Shown here: one piece after another, positions 37,901 through 52,900 of the stretch
Layout of the letters: every line of letters starts with the position of its first letter
Position numbering within the stretch: position 1 is the stretch's first letter
Assembly: GCA_041685355.1 (NCBI GenBank)
Contig: JAWLFY010000008.1
Coordinates: 5,631 to 69,630 of the forward strand
Origin: JAWLFY01 sp041685355
GTDB taxonomy: Bacteria > Planctomycetota > Planctomycetia > Pirellulales > Pirellulaceae
Direction of reading: 5' to 3'
DNA length: 64,000 nt
Made by a program: the position numbers and the translations under genes
Notes under the pieces: model-generated
Seen by the model: the letters and a program-made list of their open reading frames with translations, nothing else
Told to the model about the DNA's origin: nothing
Databases searched by the model: none

Positions 37901-40900
37901 CCTCGACCGGTCGCATCCGATGGATCCCGACCCCGAACCAGTTAGGCAAAACGCTTGTCGACGTTCGGGTCCGTGACGCTATGACGGAAGGGGCGGCCAC
38001 GATCATGATCCGTTCGACGGCGCTTCCCGAGACGCCCGACGTGCGGATCGTCGCCACGCCGAGCGATGCAGTCGTCCCGGGGGAGGCGATCAACGTACAA
38101 GTGATCGCGGATGCTTACTCGGATGTCGACGCCATCAGCCTGCGACTCGACGGCGAACCGGTCACGCTCGACGAGCGGGGTGTCGTCGGGTTGACCGCGA
38201 CGACGCCGGGCCGGCATGTACTGCAAGCCACGGCGACCGACGTCGACGGCTTGACGGGATCGACGACTTGGACATGGAAGGTTCGCGATCCCGAAGATAC
38301 GACGGCGGCGGAGATCGGGATCACATCGTTGCTCGCCGAGAGTCGGATATCGACCCCGCGTGACGTTCGCGGATTTGTACGAGACTCGAATCTCGATTGG
38401 TGGCGTCTGACGCTGCACCCCGTCATCTCGACCGAAACGATGCTCGCGGCATCGGCCGGGGCTCACGCCAACGGAATCGTGCTCGGAGAGGGGACGCGAA
38501 CCGGGGATGAGATGGCGCTCGGAAGAATCGATCCGAGCCAGATTTCGCCCGGGTTCTATGAGATACGGTTCGTCGCGGAAGACATCGCGGGTCGTCGTTC
38601 GGCCGAAACGGTTGCGGTCGAAGTGTTGGCGAACGACACACCACGTGGCGTTTGGCCGGAAGAGATTGATCAAACGTTGATAGTGGGGGGTGAGGAGTTC
38701 ACGATCGGCCGCCGGTTCGACCGATTGACGCCGAATGACCAAGGTTCGTTCGGCGACGCTTGGCGGATGACACTTACCGATGTCGCGTTGCGGACGTCCG
38801 TGCCGTCAACCGGCCACGAGGCGTTCGGCGTGTTTCGTCCGCTAGGCGACGGCGACCGCGTGCATCTGACGACGCCGGACGGCCGGCGTGTCGGATTTGA
38901 GTTCACCCCGATCCCGATCGAACCGACGGGGCATGATCAAGACGCCAGGTTCTATCGACCGGCGTGGGTGGCGGATTCGGGTGTTCCACACACGCTCGAT
39001 TCGATCGACGCGGTCTTGGTTCGCGGCCGTGGCGGTTACTTCGAATTGTCGACCGGGCGTCCGTACCATCCGGCTGATCGCTCGTACGGTCGTGAGGCGT
39101 ATCGGCTGACCCGCCCTGACGGTTCGGTGGACGTGATCGACGGTCTCGGCATGATGATCCGACGGGAGTTTCCGAGCGGCCTCGCGTTGGAACTGACCGA
39201 GAGTGGCGTATGGCTGGGTGGGGAATCGGTCGTCCGTTGGGCGCGAGACGAGGCGGGGCGAATCGTGCACGTCGTGAACAACGACGGCGGAGAAACGGAG
39301 TATCGCTACGACGCCCATGCACGGCTCATCGAAGTCATCGATCGGGCATCGGAGAGTTCGGTTCGATACGGATACGTCGGGACACAACCGTCTCGATTGG
39401 CGGTTTCGGTGCGATCCGACGGCGGTGGCACCGCGTTTTTGGACGAGGCGACATCGGGAGACGATCGATTGTTTCCGTTGTCCGGCGACTTGGGGCATCC
39501 GTCGGAGTTTGATGGCGTGGTGATCGGCGCGGAACTCGCCTCGGGAGAGTCGCACGGTTACGCGTTCACGATCGACGACAACGACCTCGCGGCAACGCCG
39601 GACGGGGCGATCGTCGTCCGCGTCGGGATTGAACCGTCGCGGAGTCGTCTGCTGCCCGCGATGCCTCGTGTGGCGGGGCTGACCCCGATCGTACAAACCC
39701 TCGACGGGAATCGTCGTGAGGCACATTTCTTGGTTGACCGGCCCGGGACGCATTTGTTGTCGGTTGGCGGTACCGGGAATCGTGATCGGGGAGGATACCG
39801 GCTGTCGTGGGACGTGGTCGGCCCCGGAGACGTGGTCGGCCGTGGAGACGTGGTCGGCCGTGGAGACGTGGTCGGCCGTGGAGACGTGGTCGGCCCCGGG
39901 GATGTGGTCGGCCCCGGGGATGTGGTCGGCCCCGGGGATGTGGTACGGGATACGAAAACTCGCGAGCCGGAGGGTCGCGCGGTCCCGGCGACGTCGGGAT
40001 CCGGGGTCGATTTTGCCCGTGAGTTGGGTGACGTCATGTCGAGACCGGCACTGTCCATCCGCGTTTCAAATCGGACAGGCGAACCGCTCGATGACCCACC
40101 GGCACCGCCGCCTCCTTTGTCGGGCGTACGAACGCTTGCGCCGGTGGCGGGAGCGACGTTCGGCATTCGGGATCCGGATTTCGAGGCGAAGGGTAAGGGG
40201 TGGACGACGTCCGGCGAGGTGCGATTCGTCGACGGGGCCGCGGTGCTTGACGAATCGGACGGCGGCCGATCATCGCTTCGGCAGGCGGTCTTCGTACCTG
40301 ACGGCGCTCAGGTGCTCCGGTTCGTGATTCGCGGGATGGAGCTGGGACAGGAAGCGGGACGGGTGCCCGACGCGTTCGCGCTGGGGCTCTTCGACGCGAC
40401 CACCATGACGCCGATCGGTGGTGCCGCGGACGCCGATCAAAGCGATTCGTTGTTGACCATTCAGCACGACGGCAGTTATCTCGCCGCCGCGGGGGTTTCG
40501 GTCGATGGGAACGTGACCGAGTCGGGTGGACTCGATGGGCTCTCGGCGTGGTCCGCACAGGTCGATCTCGACGAGGTCACGCCGGGGACGCTGGCGATCG
40601 TGTCGTTCGACCTTGTCGGGTTCGGGGATGCGTCAAGTCGAGTGGTCATCGATCATGTGGGGTTCGGCGACTCGACGCGACCAATTCCGGTCGCGGTCGC
40701 GGATGGGGTAACGACCTCCGAGGACACGCCGGTGGAGATACCGGTGTTGGCGAACGATCAAGCCGGTGATTTCCCGCTCGATCCGGCCTCGGTTCGGATC
40801 GAGACGCACCCGCTTCACGGCGAGATCGACATCGATCCTGATTCGGGCATGATCCGCTACATCCCGGATGACGATTTCGCCGGAGTCGACTCGTTTTCCT

Positions 40901-43900
40901 ACCAAGTCGCGAATACTTCGGGGAAACGATCGACGCCCGCGCTCGTGGAACTCGAGATCGCCCCCGTTTCCGATCCGCCCGAGCTGATCACGGCCGCCAC
41001 GCGGGGTGACCAAGACATCCCGTTGCCGCTGTCGATCGCGGCGAACACGACCGATGTCGACGGCTCGGAATCGCTGTGGTTGACGATCGAGAACGTCCCG
41101 GGGGGCGGCACCCTGTCCGGCGGAATCCAGATCGCCGGGGGACGATATCAGCTCGCACCGGATGCGCTCGAGGGGCTGACGATGACGCCGCCTTCGGGGT
41201 GGACCGGTCAGACGGAGCTGATCGTTCACGCAACGGCGAAGGACGGTGAGGCAGTTCCGGCGACGGTTTCGACTTCGCTTTCCGTTGTGGTCGATCCGGT
41301 GTTGACGCATCCGCTCTCGATCGACGCGTTCGTGGTAAACGACGGGGAGAAACAGCGATCGTTGCTCCGAACGGTGTCGGTTCGGTTTAATCAAGACGTC
41401 GAGATCATTGATCCGTCGTCGGACGTTCGAATCGTCCGGGACGGTGTCGAGCTCGCTCGCATCGCACCGGAGCGGTATGACTACGACGCCGCGACTCACA
41501 CGTTGACCGTCGATCTGGATGGCGTCGCGATGAACGACGGGGAGTACGCGTTGAGCATTCGGGCGTCGGGCGTCGTCGCGGCCCGAAACCGTTCGGTGAC
41601 CCTTGCAAGTGGTCCGCTGTTCTCGGGAGCAACGGTTCGGCTCCCGTTTCATCGGTTGCTCGGCGACCTGACCGGAGACAACCGAATCGATAGCGACGAT
41701 TGGGCGTTGATCAGCGAGCACTACGGTTCGGCCGAAGGCGACCCACGGTACTGGCGAGTCGCGGACTTGAACGACGACGGCTTGGTCGACCGTGGGGAGT
41801 ACTTTACGTGGATCAATCGCCGTGGACGTACGGCGGATACCCAAGGCCCGATCGTGATCGCGGCGATCAGCCCGCCCGGAAACGGGGTCGCGTTAGTTGA
41901 TGCGTATCCGTCAGGGTCTCGCTTGATCGGTGCGCTCGGCGATCTGAGCGAGATCGGATCGGTCATCGTCACACCGGAAGGCGGCTCGCCGGTCGACGTG
42001 TCGGCACGGTTGACATCCGATGCGTCGTTTGAGATCGGACTCGACGAACTGTTTGACGAAGCCGGGATGGTTCTGGGGGATGGAGATTATCGACTGACGG
42101 TTAAGGGATCCGATGTGTTCGGCAACGAAGCGGATCCTTTCGAACTGCCATTCGCGATCGACGACACGCCGCCGCCCCGTCCGTCACGGCCAACGGTTGT
42201 CAACGCGGATGGAGCGTCCGCGACCGGAGAGGTGATCGGAACGAACCGGTTCGTGATCCGTGTCGAAACGACCGAAGGGCAGGCAGCCGAAGAGACGATC
42301 GTTCGGCTAAACCGTGACGGACAAGAGATCGGCTTAGCGGTGGCGGATGGTGACGCCGACTTCGAGGTCGATCTTGGGGCGTTGGGGGATGGCGAATACC
42401 GGTTCACCGCGACGGCGGAAGACCCGGTCGGCAACCGCAGCCCGGTGAGTGACCCGTTCACGGTTGTCGTCGACGTCACCCCGCCGGCGATTCACGACGT
42501 CGACCTCTCTGCCGCGACCGACACGGGAATTCGAGGCGACCGCACGACGTCGGCCCCGGTGGTCACGATCGTCGGGGATACCGAGCCGGGGGCGAGGGTC
42601 ACGTTGGACACGACGGGGCAGTCGACGTTCGCCGGTGCCGACGGCGGGTTCACGTTCTCGGGAGTCGAACTTCCGTTCGGAACGACTCGATTCCCGGTGT
42701 CCGCCGCCGATGCGGTTGGGAACGAGCGTACTCGTCTCCTGACACTGTCGCGACCGAAGCCGGAATCCGACCCGCCCGTGTTGGCTGTTCGCCTGGCCAA
42801 CGATTCCGGCTTGTCGCCGGTCGATCGGCTCACACACGATCCCGCGATCGCGGGTGCGGTCGATGACGAATCTGGGGTCGCGGTGTTGGAAGCTTCGATC
42901 AACGGAGGCGTCTACTTTGACATCACGAACGGGTTGCAAGCCGAGTCGTTTCGGATCAGCCGGTGGCAACTTGAAACCGCACGGGGCAAGAAGTTACCGG
43001 AGGGCGGTTTGACGATCGCGTTGATCGCGGAGGATGTCCATGGGAACCGTTCGGACCCGGTTTCGCTTTCGTTCGAGCTCGATTCGACGCCGCCTGCACG
43101 GCCCGAGACTCCTCAAATGGGTCGGCCTTCGGATTTGACGGTTGCGACGACCGCGATGCGTCGACCGCAAGTCATGTTGACGGCCGAAACCGAAGGTCGG
43201 CTGGACGTTCGCGTCGGTGGGAAGCACGAAACTTCGTTGCTGGTTCCGCGTGGGGAAACCGAGGTGACGTTAGGCGAATTGGTGGAGGGGACGTATCAGA
43301 TCGACGCGACCTTGACCGATCAGGCGGGGAACGTGAGCGATCCTTCCCTGCCGCTGGAACTCATCGTTGATCTCACGCCACCAGAAGTTTTTGACCTGCA
43401 GATCGAATCGGAGCCTTCAGGGTCGGACCTGGCGAAGCTTCACGGGGCGACCGAACCGCACGCGTCGGTAACCGTTTTTCGAGGCGTCGACGGACAGACT
43501 GCGGTCGCGGCATCATCTGCTGACGGAACCGGCGAGTTCGTTGTCAGCGAGATTCCGCTTCGGGATCGCAACAACTTGTTCCGTATCGTCGTGACGGATC
43601 AAGCCGGGAACGAACGCGAGGTCGAGTTTGAATCTTCGATCAACGCGGCCGATCGCTCCGCGCCGACGATCGCCCTCACGCTCGACGGCGTGTCGGTCGA
43701 CGAGCCAACGCACGGATCACTCGCCGTGACCGCGGACCCGTCGATCCGCGGTGTGGTGGACGACGCAAGTCGGATCGTTCAGTTTCGGCTCGGCGTCAAC
43801 GACGGGCCGCTGGTCGACGCGCTCGGGTCGTTGCACGGCCAGACCTTCGAGTTCGACCGTGCGGCGCTCGAGGCGATCGTGGGCGGAACGATCCCGGACG

Positions 43901-46900
43901 GCCCCACACGAGTCCGATTCCAAGCTACGGACGAACGGTTTCATGTGTCACCGGTCGTGGAGCTGAGTTTTGATCTCGATGCGACCCCGCCAGCGCCACC
44001 GACGTCCCTTCGCTTGGCGGCGGAATCGGATACCGGCATCCCCGGCGACGGAGTTACCGCGGCCGAAGTGTTGACCCTCGACACCAGGGCGGACGACGCC
44101 AACGAAGTCATTCTGTACGCCGACGGGAAGGTGGTTGCGCGGGCCGAGGCGTCCTCGGAGACGACGTTTCATATCGCGGTCGGTGAGGGCCGGCAACGGT
44201 ATGTCGCTCAAAGTGTAGATCGTGCCGGGAATCGGAGCCCGTTCACGGCACCGCTTGTCGTTACCGTCGATCGGTCGACGCCTTCGGCGACGACGGGATC
44301 GGAATCGACGTCTCAGCGCGTCGGCCTCGGAGACGCGGGCTTACGTAGCGATTCGCCGACCATCGATCTGGTCGGGACGACCGAGCCGGGTGCGTCGGTG
44401 ACACTTGTGGGGGGCAGTGCGTTTACGACGGCGGACGCGTTCGGGGATTACCGATTACGCGACGTGACGTTGGATCCTGGCGAAAACCAGATCGAGCTTC
44501 GTTTCGTCGATGTGGCGGGGAACTCGGCGTCCTTGAACGAGACGATCCGCTTCGTTGATGATTCGCCACCGGCGGTCTTCGTCGCGCTGCTGAACGACAC
44601 GGGAAGGGATCCGGACGACCGATTGACGTCCGACCCGACCCTCGTGGGTCGGATCGAGGATGTCTCGGGAATCGAGCACGCGAGTGTTTCGATCAACGGT
44701 TCGCCATGGGCCGAAATCACGGATTTGCTCGACGGTGGCGGCTTTCGGTTCGACGAGTCCGTCTTTCAACAGACGATCGGAACCGTGCCGGCCGATGGAC
44801 GCTACGTCGTCGCGGTTCGTGCCTCCGATCCGCTGGGTCACGAGACGGAGACCGGATTTGCGTTTGACCTCGATCGGGTCTCTCCTGCTGTGACGCATTC
44901 GCCCGATCTGGTGACGTCGAGCGACAGCGGGTTCGACGCGTTCGACGACGTGACGAACGTTCGTGAGCCTGCCGTTCGGATGTTTGCCGAACGAGGTGCC
45001 GAAGTGACGTTCCGGCTAAACGGTGCCGAACTGACACGGGTCCGATCGACGGGATCGGCGCGGGCCACCCTGCCCGCGTTGGCGGACGGTACCCATCATG
45101 TTACGGCGACCTTGGAGGACCTTGCGGGGAATCGTTCCGAGATTTCCGAGGTGTTGACCATCGAAGTCGATACAACGGCTCCTTGGATCGACGAACTTTC
45201 GCTCGCCCCGATCCACCACATCGCGGCCGACGAATCGCGGACACCGGACGCCGTCGTGACCGTGTTGGGGACTGCCGAACCAAGCACCCGCGTCACGTTG
45301 GCCCCTGGAAACTGGACCGCGACGGCGTCGGACGACGGGGCGTTCGCGTTGGAGGTCGGGCTTGGTGTTGGGCGAAACGCGTTCGAGGTCATCGTCGAGG
45401 ACCGTGCGGGAAATCGGACGACGGGCGACTGGACGGTCATCCGCGAACCGGATGACGTGACGGGAAACGAAGGACCTTGGCTACCGGTCGATGACGTGAT
45501 GGCGGTCGCCGCGCGGGTGGGGAGGAGTTCGAGGAGTCTGCTCGCCAATGATCCCGATCCGGGACGGTTGAACGGCGAGCCTTGGTTCCGGGCGGTCTCG
45601 GAGACGGTTGTCACCGAGCGAGGTGCGACGGTCACGATCACGGCGGACGGTTACTTCGAGTACGAGGGCAACTCGATCGACGCGTTCCGAGCGTTGGGTG
45701 AGGGCGAGACGGGATGGGACCGTTTCAGTTATCGGGTCGAGGGCGGGACGGGGACCGGAACGATCACGTCCGCCGCCGTGACGCTCGACGTGGTCGGTGT
45801 CAACGACCGCCCCGATGCGTTCGATGACGCGTATGGGATCGTCGCCGCCGACGATCGGCTTGTCGTGGGCGCAGGCGAGGGGCCTTTGGCGAACGATTCC
45901 GACCCGGACACGACGGACTTTCTTCTGGTCGACACGGTTCGTTCCGATTCGGTCAGTGAGGCCGGAGGGATCGTGACACTTCGCCCCGACGGGAGTTTCG
46001 ATTTTGACCCGAATGGCGCCTTTGATGACCTGGTCGAGGGCGACGTCGCGACTGACCGTTTTCGCTATGTCGTGATCGATTCGTTCGGGGCGCGTTCCGA
46101 GGCGTACGTGGAGGTTCGGATCGTCGGGGTCGACGATGCCCCGATCGCCGGCGACGACGGCATCGAACGTGGTTACTGGACCGTCGCGTCTCAGTCGATC
46201 GTTGTTCCGTCGGAGCGGGGCGTGTTGGCCAACGATCGGGACCCGGACGCGGGAAGCGGCGACCTCCTCGAAGCGGCATTCGACGGATATTCGGAATTGG
46301 GGGCGCGGGTGATCGTCGATGTCGATGGCGGGTTTTCGTACGACCCGAGCGGGTCGACCACGCTCCAGCAATTCTCGGCGGAGGGCGTCGATGTCGTCGA
46401 CCGCTTCGAATACACGCTGCGAAACGTCACCGGGTCAGTCGCTGGCACGTCGGCATCCGCTCCGACGGGCCCTGAAGGAGAACCGTCGCCGCTACCGGCC
46501 CGGGACGCGACGGGGGTGGTGGAGATCGTGCTCCGCTCTGGGCCCTCCACTTATTCGTTCGACCTGGTCGCCGACGGGTTCGAATCGATCGGACGCGGGC
46601 CGTCAATCAACAACCACGGCGCGGTCGCGTTCCGTGGGACGACCGACGGGGTCGACTCGCTGTACGTCTGGAACGAGGGCGTCGGGATGCGAACGCTGAT
46701 CAGCCCCGAATTGACCGACGGTTTTCTGCCGCGGCGCGGTCCGGTCGATACGGTTCCGATGTCGCGAATCGATGGGAGCGTCCAGATCAACGACGAGGGT
46801 CAGGTGATCGCGCAGCGGCAGATGAACGCGAAGGGGTTGATGGGCGTGCTTCCGATGGGGACGCCGGTGTTGAACGAGGCCGACCTGCTGCTTTCGTACG

Positions 46901-49900
46901 CGGAATTGTGGGACGCCGGGGCGATGCTCGACGGGGAAGGCTATCGGTTGCCCCGGCAAATCGCGGTCGGGGACTCGGGACTCGCCGCGGCCGGGCTCCG
47001 TTGGGGCGACCCTTTCCTGATGGACTTACAGGTATCCGCCCTCAGCGGCGTGATGAAAGGGGTTGTCGGCGTCACGGCGACGTCCCAGTACACCTTGGTC
47101 CCTCGCGTATGGCTCACCGATCCGATTTGGGCCGGCGTCTATTTTTCGCCGGTTAATCCCGTTTGGAACGTGTTCCAGGAGCCCGGTTCGATCGACACCG
47201 ACGTGTTGAATTCGGTCGCACTGGCGACCTCGCTAGCACCGATTTACCTGCCGCAGATCTATGTCACGCCGTTTGACGCCGTGATGCGCGGGGTATCGGT
47301 CAATAACGCTGGGCAGGTGCTTTTCTCTTCGCAAACTAACAACGCGGAAATCGACGCCGGTCTTCAGCTGGTCACCTACGGTCACGATGGCAAACCGTAC
47401 AAGAACGCGCCGATATCGCGTCCGATCCCCGCTCCGCGTCTGGCGGATTCCGGCGACGGCGTGTTCGTCGACGACGGTGCGTTGATGTCGGTGACTTTCG
47501 ACGGCGAGATTCGCGATCTCGGCTTGCAAAGCATTGCGGAAACGGCCGCGATTAGCGACTCGGGGGTCATCGCGGCGGCCGCGGACGGTCCGGCCGGGCG
47601 TGGAATCTATGTCGTTGACCCGGCGTCGGGTCATTGGCGGAAGGTCGTCGGTGAATCGGGCGACGGTTCGCTCGACCCGAACGAGGTCGACGTGGACGGG
47701 GAAGACGTCGGCGGCGTCTATCGGTTGCTCGACGGCCCGATCGGGATCAACGGTCCCAGCACGACCGATGCGCCTGGAACGCCCTACTTCACCGTCACGT
47801 TTATGGCCGCGGACTCGGAGGGAAACGAGGGGCTTCACTCGGCCCGCTTTCTCCCAACGACGATCGACGGATCGATCATGGAAACGGCCAACTTTCTGGG
47901 GCATAGCAAGATCGTCGATCTGGGAGAGATCCTTCCCGGCGTCGGTGTGGTCGAAGAGATCGCGGCCGCTGACATGATCAACCATTCCGGCCAAATCGTT
48001 TTTTGGGCCGGGGGTGCCGACGGGGAGAAACTGGTGCGGGCAACTCCACCGATTCACGCCCGCGGTGAGGTGATCTACGCGTTCGAGAACCGCCCGATCG
48101 AAGAGAACGAGACGCTCCGTCGTGACCGCGGGGCCGCCGTCGCTTCGTTCATCGCGGGAGATCCGCTCGCGACCTCCGATCAGTTTGTCGCCACGATTGA
48201 CTTCGGCGACGGTCACCATGGCGAGGGGACCGTGCGACCCAAGATCGCGATCACCGACGCCGAGACGACGGTGCCGCTCACGTTCGAGGTGGTCGCCGAC
48301 CACACCTACCGCCGCGAGGGTCCCTACGCGGTGACCGTCCATGTGACCGATACCAAGAACGAAAGCGGGGGCGTCGCGGTGTCGCTCGTGAACGTCGTCG
48401 ACGTGGTGAGCGAAGAAGAGATCGCACGGTTGTCGCTGGAAGACGCCGGAGGACGCACGACGCCACCCGAGATCCGAAGCTTTTCTTTCCCCCGGCTCGC
48501 GGCATCCGAGCCCGGTGAGGGACCGGGCAACGCGTCGGAGGGAGCCGAACCTTCCGGACCGCCCCGATCGTTCGGGTTGACCACGGTCGTGCACCTCGAC
48601 CGAAGTGCGGGAACCTACGAAGTCGCTTCGTTGGGTACTGCCGGCTTCTCATACCGGTTCGCGCTGGAGACAGGTGACGGCGAAGGAGTTGGCGAGCCGA
48701 GCGTTTCGCAACAGGCTAACGGGTCATCGGTCAACGTTCGACAGGTGATCGCCCGTGGTCAGCTCGATCCGGTCACCTTCTCGCCTGCGTCGTTCACCGT
48801 CGGGTCGTATGAAACGGCGTTTGACGGCGAGTTCGAGGTCAGTTCGGATGCCCGTTCCAGTTCGTCCGCCGAGGTCTCGGCGACCGAGATCGACGTGACA
48901 AGCGAGTTCGTCGATCAGAAACGTTTCGACGGCGAGTCGTTCGAATGGACTTTGACTTCGCAGAAGCGGTCCGAGTTCAAACAGTCCGGCGAGCGGTTAC
49001 TCGATGCAAATCTGCAGGATCGACTCGACGGGATGATCGCGGGGACCGGAGGATCGTTGGTCGGCAATTTTGTGATCATCGGGAACGAGACGACCACCGA
49101 CGCGCTACGCGAGTTCGGACCGATCGATCGTGAGCACTCCCGGGAACGGATCACAGAAACGTCGAGTCGCATCGACCATCGAGGGGGACGTAGCGAGTTT
49201 GCCTTTTCGCAGATCACCGAGACCGACACCACGTTCCGCTCCGAAGGGACGGTTTCGGATGACGCCTACGCCTTGTCAATGACGACCGAGATTCACGCGG
49301 TCCTTGCCGAACATCATGAGTCACACGGCTCGCGTGACGTCAGCCGTTCCGGATCGACCAGCACGACCGTGATCGCGGAAAAGTCCGGATCGACCGGCGG
49401 CGACACACCGTTCCATATCCTCTCGACCACGACCCGCGATTCGCTCAACTCACGGATCACGATCGATCAAGGACGCGTCGAAGATTCCGAAAGTCGCACG
49501 CTCGCGGCCTCGAGTTCGACCACCTCCGGTTCGGCACATACGGGGGCGTACCGGTTCGACGAGCAGGGAACGACGGAGAGTCGTGTCGAGACCATCACGA
49601 GCCAGGGTCCGGTCTCATCGGAGTCGACGGTCCTGCTCGATTCTGAGTCGACGACGTCGCGGTCAGGAAACCTGTATCAAGGGAGTTTTCAGGAATCTAG
49701 CTTTCGCGTCGACTCGAGCCGATCGGACGAGACCACCGCGAACCGGACGCAAGAGTCGTCGGTTGTCCGCGACGGGGCAATTCGCGTCGAGTCGGAGAGT
49801 GTCGGCAACCGAGTCACCGGTCAGTTTCATACGGAATCGAGAAAGACCACCGATTTGGTGACGACGACGCAGGTGACGAATCAGACGTCGTTCACCGACC

Positions 49901-52900
49901 GGCGCGACGAGAGCGAGATCGTCGAGATCTCCGAGCGATCGGGAAACGTGAAGTCGGGATCGTTCGAGTTTGCCGGTTCCCGTTTTCAGTCGACCGACGT
50001 GGAAGTCGCGACGGAGAACGGATCGCTCGTTGAGAACCAGGCAGAGTCGGGCGAGACCGTTTCGACGTGGGAGGGAAACGGAGACGCGCGAACCGGGCGG
50101 GTTGACCGGGAACAGACAACGGAGACGTCGATTCGGCGCACGAGTACGTCGACCAACCAAACGCGGGTCACGACGACCGAACAAGACGAGAACGTAACGA
50201 CTCGCACGACGTCGGCCATGAATCGCCTTTCGGGCGACTTCACGCATGACATCTCGGAGAGGACGCTCGGTGAAACGGTGGTCACCGATTCGAACCGCGA
50301 TCAAGGGTCCATCCGCGAAACGACGTCGAAGTCGACTTCACACACGACCTCGAGTGGAAACTCCGTGGCGTCCGAATCGACCCACGAGACCGAGCGGGTC
50401 GATGAGATCGAAGCGGCTTGGACGGACACGATCCATTCCGAAACGGTCCGGGGCCAGGAGCAGACCCGAACGGTTTCGGTGTCGTCAGGATCGGACAATC
50501 AGACCACCGGCGAATACGACGAGCGGACCACGGCGCACACGGAGCAAGACGTGCGCCGCATCACACGGAACCAAACGCTCGAGTCATTTCAGTCGATTCG
50601 GTCGCATGCAGATTTGACGTCGAACGTCGAGGGGAATCGGGTGGCCGGAACCCGGTCCGAAGTGGCCGAGGCGGAATCGACAACCACGACGCTGTTGACC
50701 CGGTTCAACGGCGAAAACCGAGAGGTTCTCGACGATGATCTGGTGGCGTTTCACGACGTTGTTCCGACTGGCGTCCTGCTCGTTTCCGCCGGTACGGAGA
50801 TCCCCGTTGACGAGCGACTCGTCTCCAGAAGCGTGGAAAGACGCTCGACGGTGACGTCGGAAACCTTGGACACGGTGGCCGGAAGCTATCATTCGGAAGT
50901 GGCATCGGACGCGGCGACCGAGTCGGTCTCGGTGCGGAACGACGCCGCAACCGAGGTTCGAACTGCCGCCGAGATTGAGGAGACTTCTTCAACCGTCGCC
51001 TCCGGAAACCGGGTGTCGGGTGAATCCGAAAGCTGGGTTTCCGAGACCAGAATTGGTGAATCGCGATCCGAGTCGAATCATGGACCGCTTTCCGAATCGG
51101 TCCAGTCCGATTCGATCGAGGAGTTGACACGTCTGGAGCAAGGGAATCGCCACAGCGGTCAGTTCGAGGTGTCAACGCAGCAGAGCGTGTCGGACCGATC
51201 CGAAACCGAGGTCACCAACGGTACGCTCCGACGCGTTGAGGTGACAACGTCCGAATCCGAGTCGTCGGCGACCGAACAGATCGATCGCGTCTCCGGCGGA
51301 CGCGAAAAGTCGGAGTCGCGCACGGCCCAGCGACTCGTCGCGTCGTCCATGACGAACCGCTCGCTCGCAACCGAAGCCTCGATGGAGGTGCGCACCGCGT
51401 CGACGGTCACGATGACGGAGAACTCCGACAGCGGCGAGTACGCCGAAATCAGGACCGCCGAATCGGTGGGCGAGCGTGAATCGATGACGACAAACGGATC
51501 GGAGATTCGCTTGGCCGTCGAAGTCAGCGTCACGACGACGGCGAGCGAAAGTTCGGGCAACCGGGTGACGGGAACGTTTGTCGGTTCGGAATCGGTGACA
51601 TCGGTGACGGAATCGCAATCGGAAAGGACGAATCAGACGCTTCGGGAAGTGGACGAGTCCGAGTCGAGTCTCGCGACCCAGAGCGAAAGGACGGGAAATG
51701 CCGTGACGGGCGACTATCACGACGTTTGGACAACCGATTCGTCCACGCGTTCCCAGATAGGGATCGAGAATCAAAGTTTGTCAAACCTCGTCACGATCGA
51801 CTCGGAATCGGAGGCGTCGGGGGCGGTGATGGGAAATCATCTGGACGGTGCGTTCGAGCGATCGGAGAGCAGCCGGCAAACGGCAACGCGGAACGAGGCT
51901 GTCACGAACGGGCCGTTGCAGGGGGCGAGCACCTTTGTCACCACCGCGGAATCCGTTACCGAGACCAGCGGGAACGTGATCCACGGCGACCAATCAACGA
52001 GCGGAAACACTACCGAGGAGGTCGTCGAGTCGGGGACGACGTCGATCGGGCCGGAACAGACAACGGTTCAGGTTGTCGATCGGAGTGAAGTGACGTTCAT
52101 GCGTGACGAGAACGTGGTCACCGGCGATTCCCGCGAAGTGAGCCAGATTTCGATCGATTCGGAGCGATCGACCGAGGTGACCAATCGCGATCGCGTGTCG
52201 AAGAACCGAACCGAATCGACCGCGTCGATCGAAACGGTTCGGACCGGAAATCGCATCGACGGCGAGTTCCGGCGTGTCGAGTCGACCGAGTCCCAGACCA
52301 CGTCCGCCGAATCCGAGGTGAACGGTTCGCGATCCGAAGCGATCGAGGCCGCACAGACCGAATCGACCGACGTCACCGTGAGCGGCAACGCGATCGTCGG
52401 CACCCGAGAGGGGACGCGTCGGGTCGCCACGGCGGGAACGATTCGCCACGAAGTTCGAAACCAGGGAAAGGATGTCGACGCGGAGATCGAAGAATCGATC
52501 GTCCGTGACGAATCGTTCACCGGGAACGCGGTGGACGGGACTTCCGAATCAACGACGTCGACGTTGGGCACGCGGATTCGCGAAGAATCGGTTCGGCAGC
52601 AGGGATTGATCGGTGAAGCCGTCGAGACGACTTCGTTCACGTCGGAAGCGCGGCGAATCGAGAATACCGTTTCGGGGGAGTTCGAGGAGACCGTTGAACG
52701 GACTCAGGACGCCCGGATCGAGGGGCATGATGTCAACAAATCGCTGGCCGTCGAATACGTCGTCACCGTCGACGATCAACAAGCCCAGTCGGCGATCGGG
52801 AACGTGGTTGTCGGAGGGTATCAGGCCGAGTCGGAGTCGATGTCGAGCGAGCATCGGGTCGAAACGGAATCGATCGGACCGCTGATCGTGAACTCGGAGG

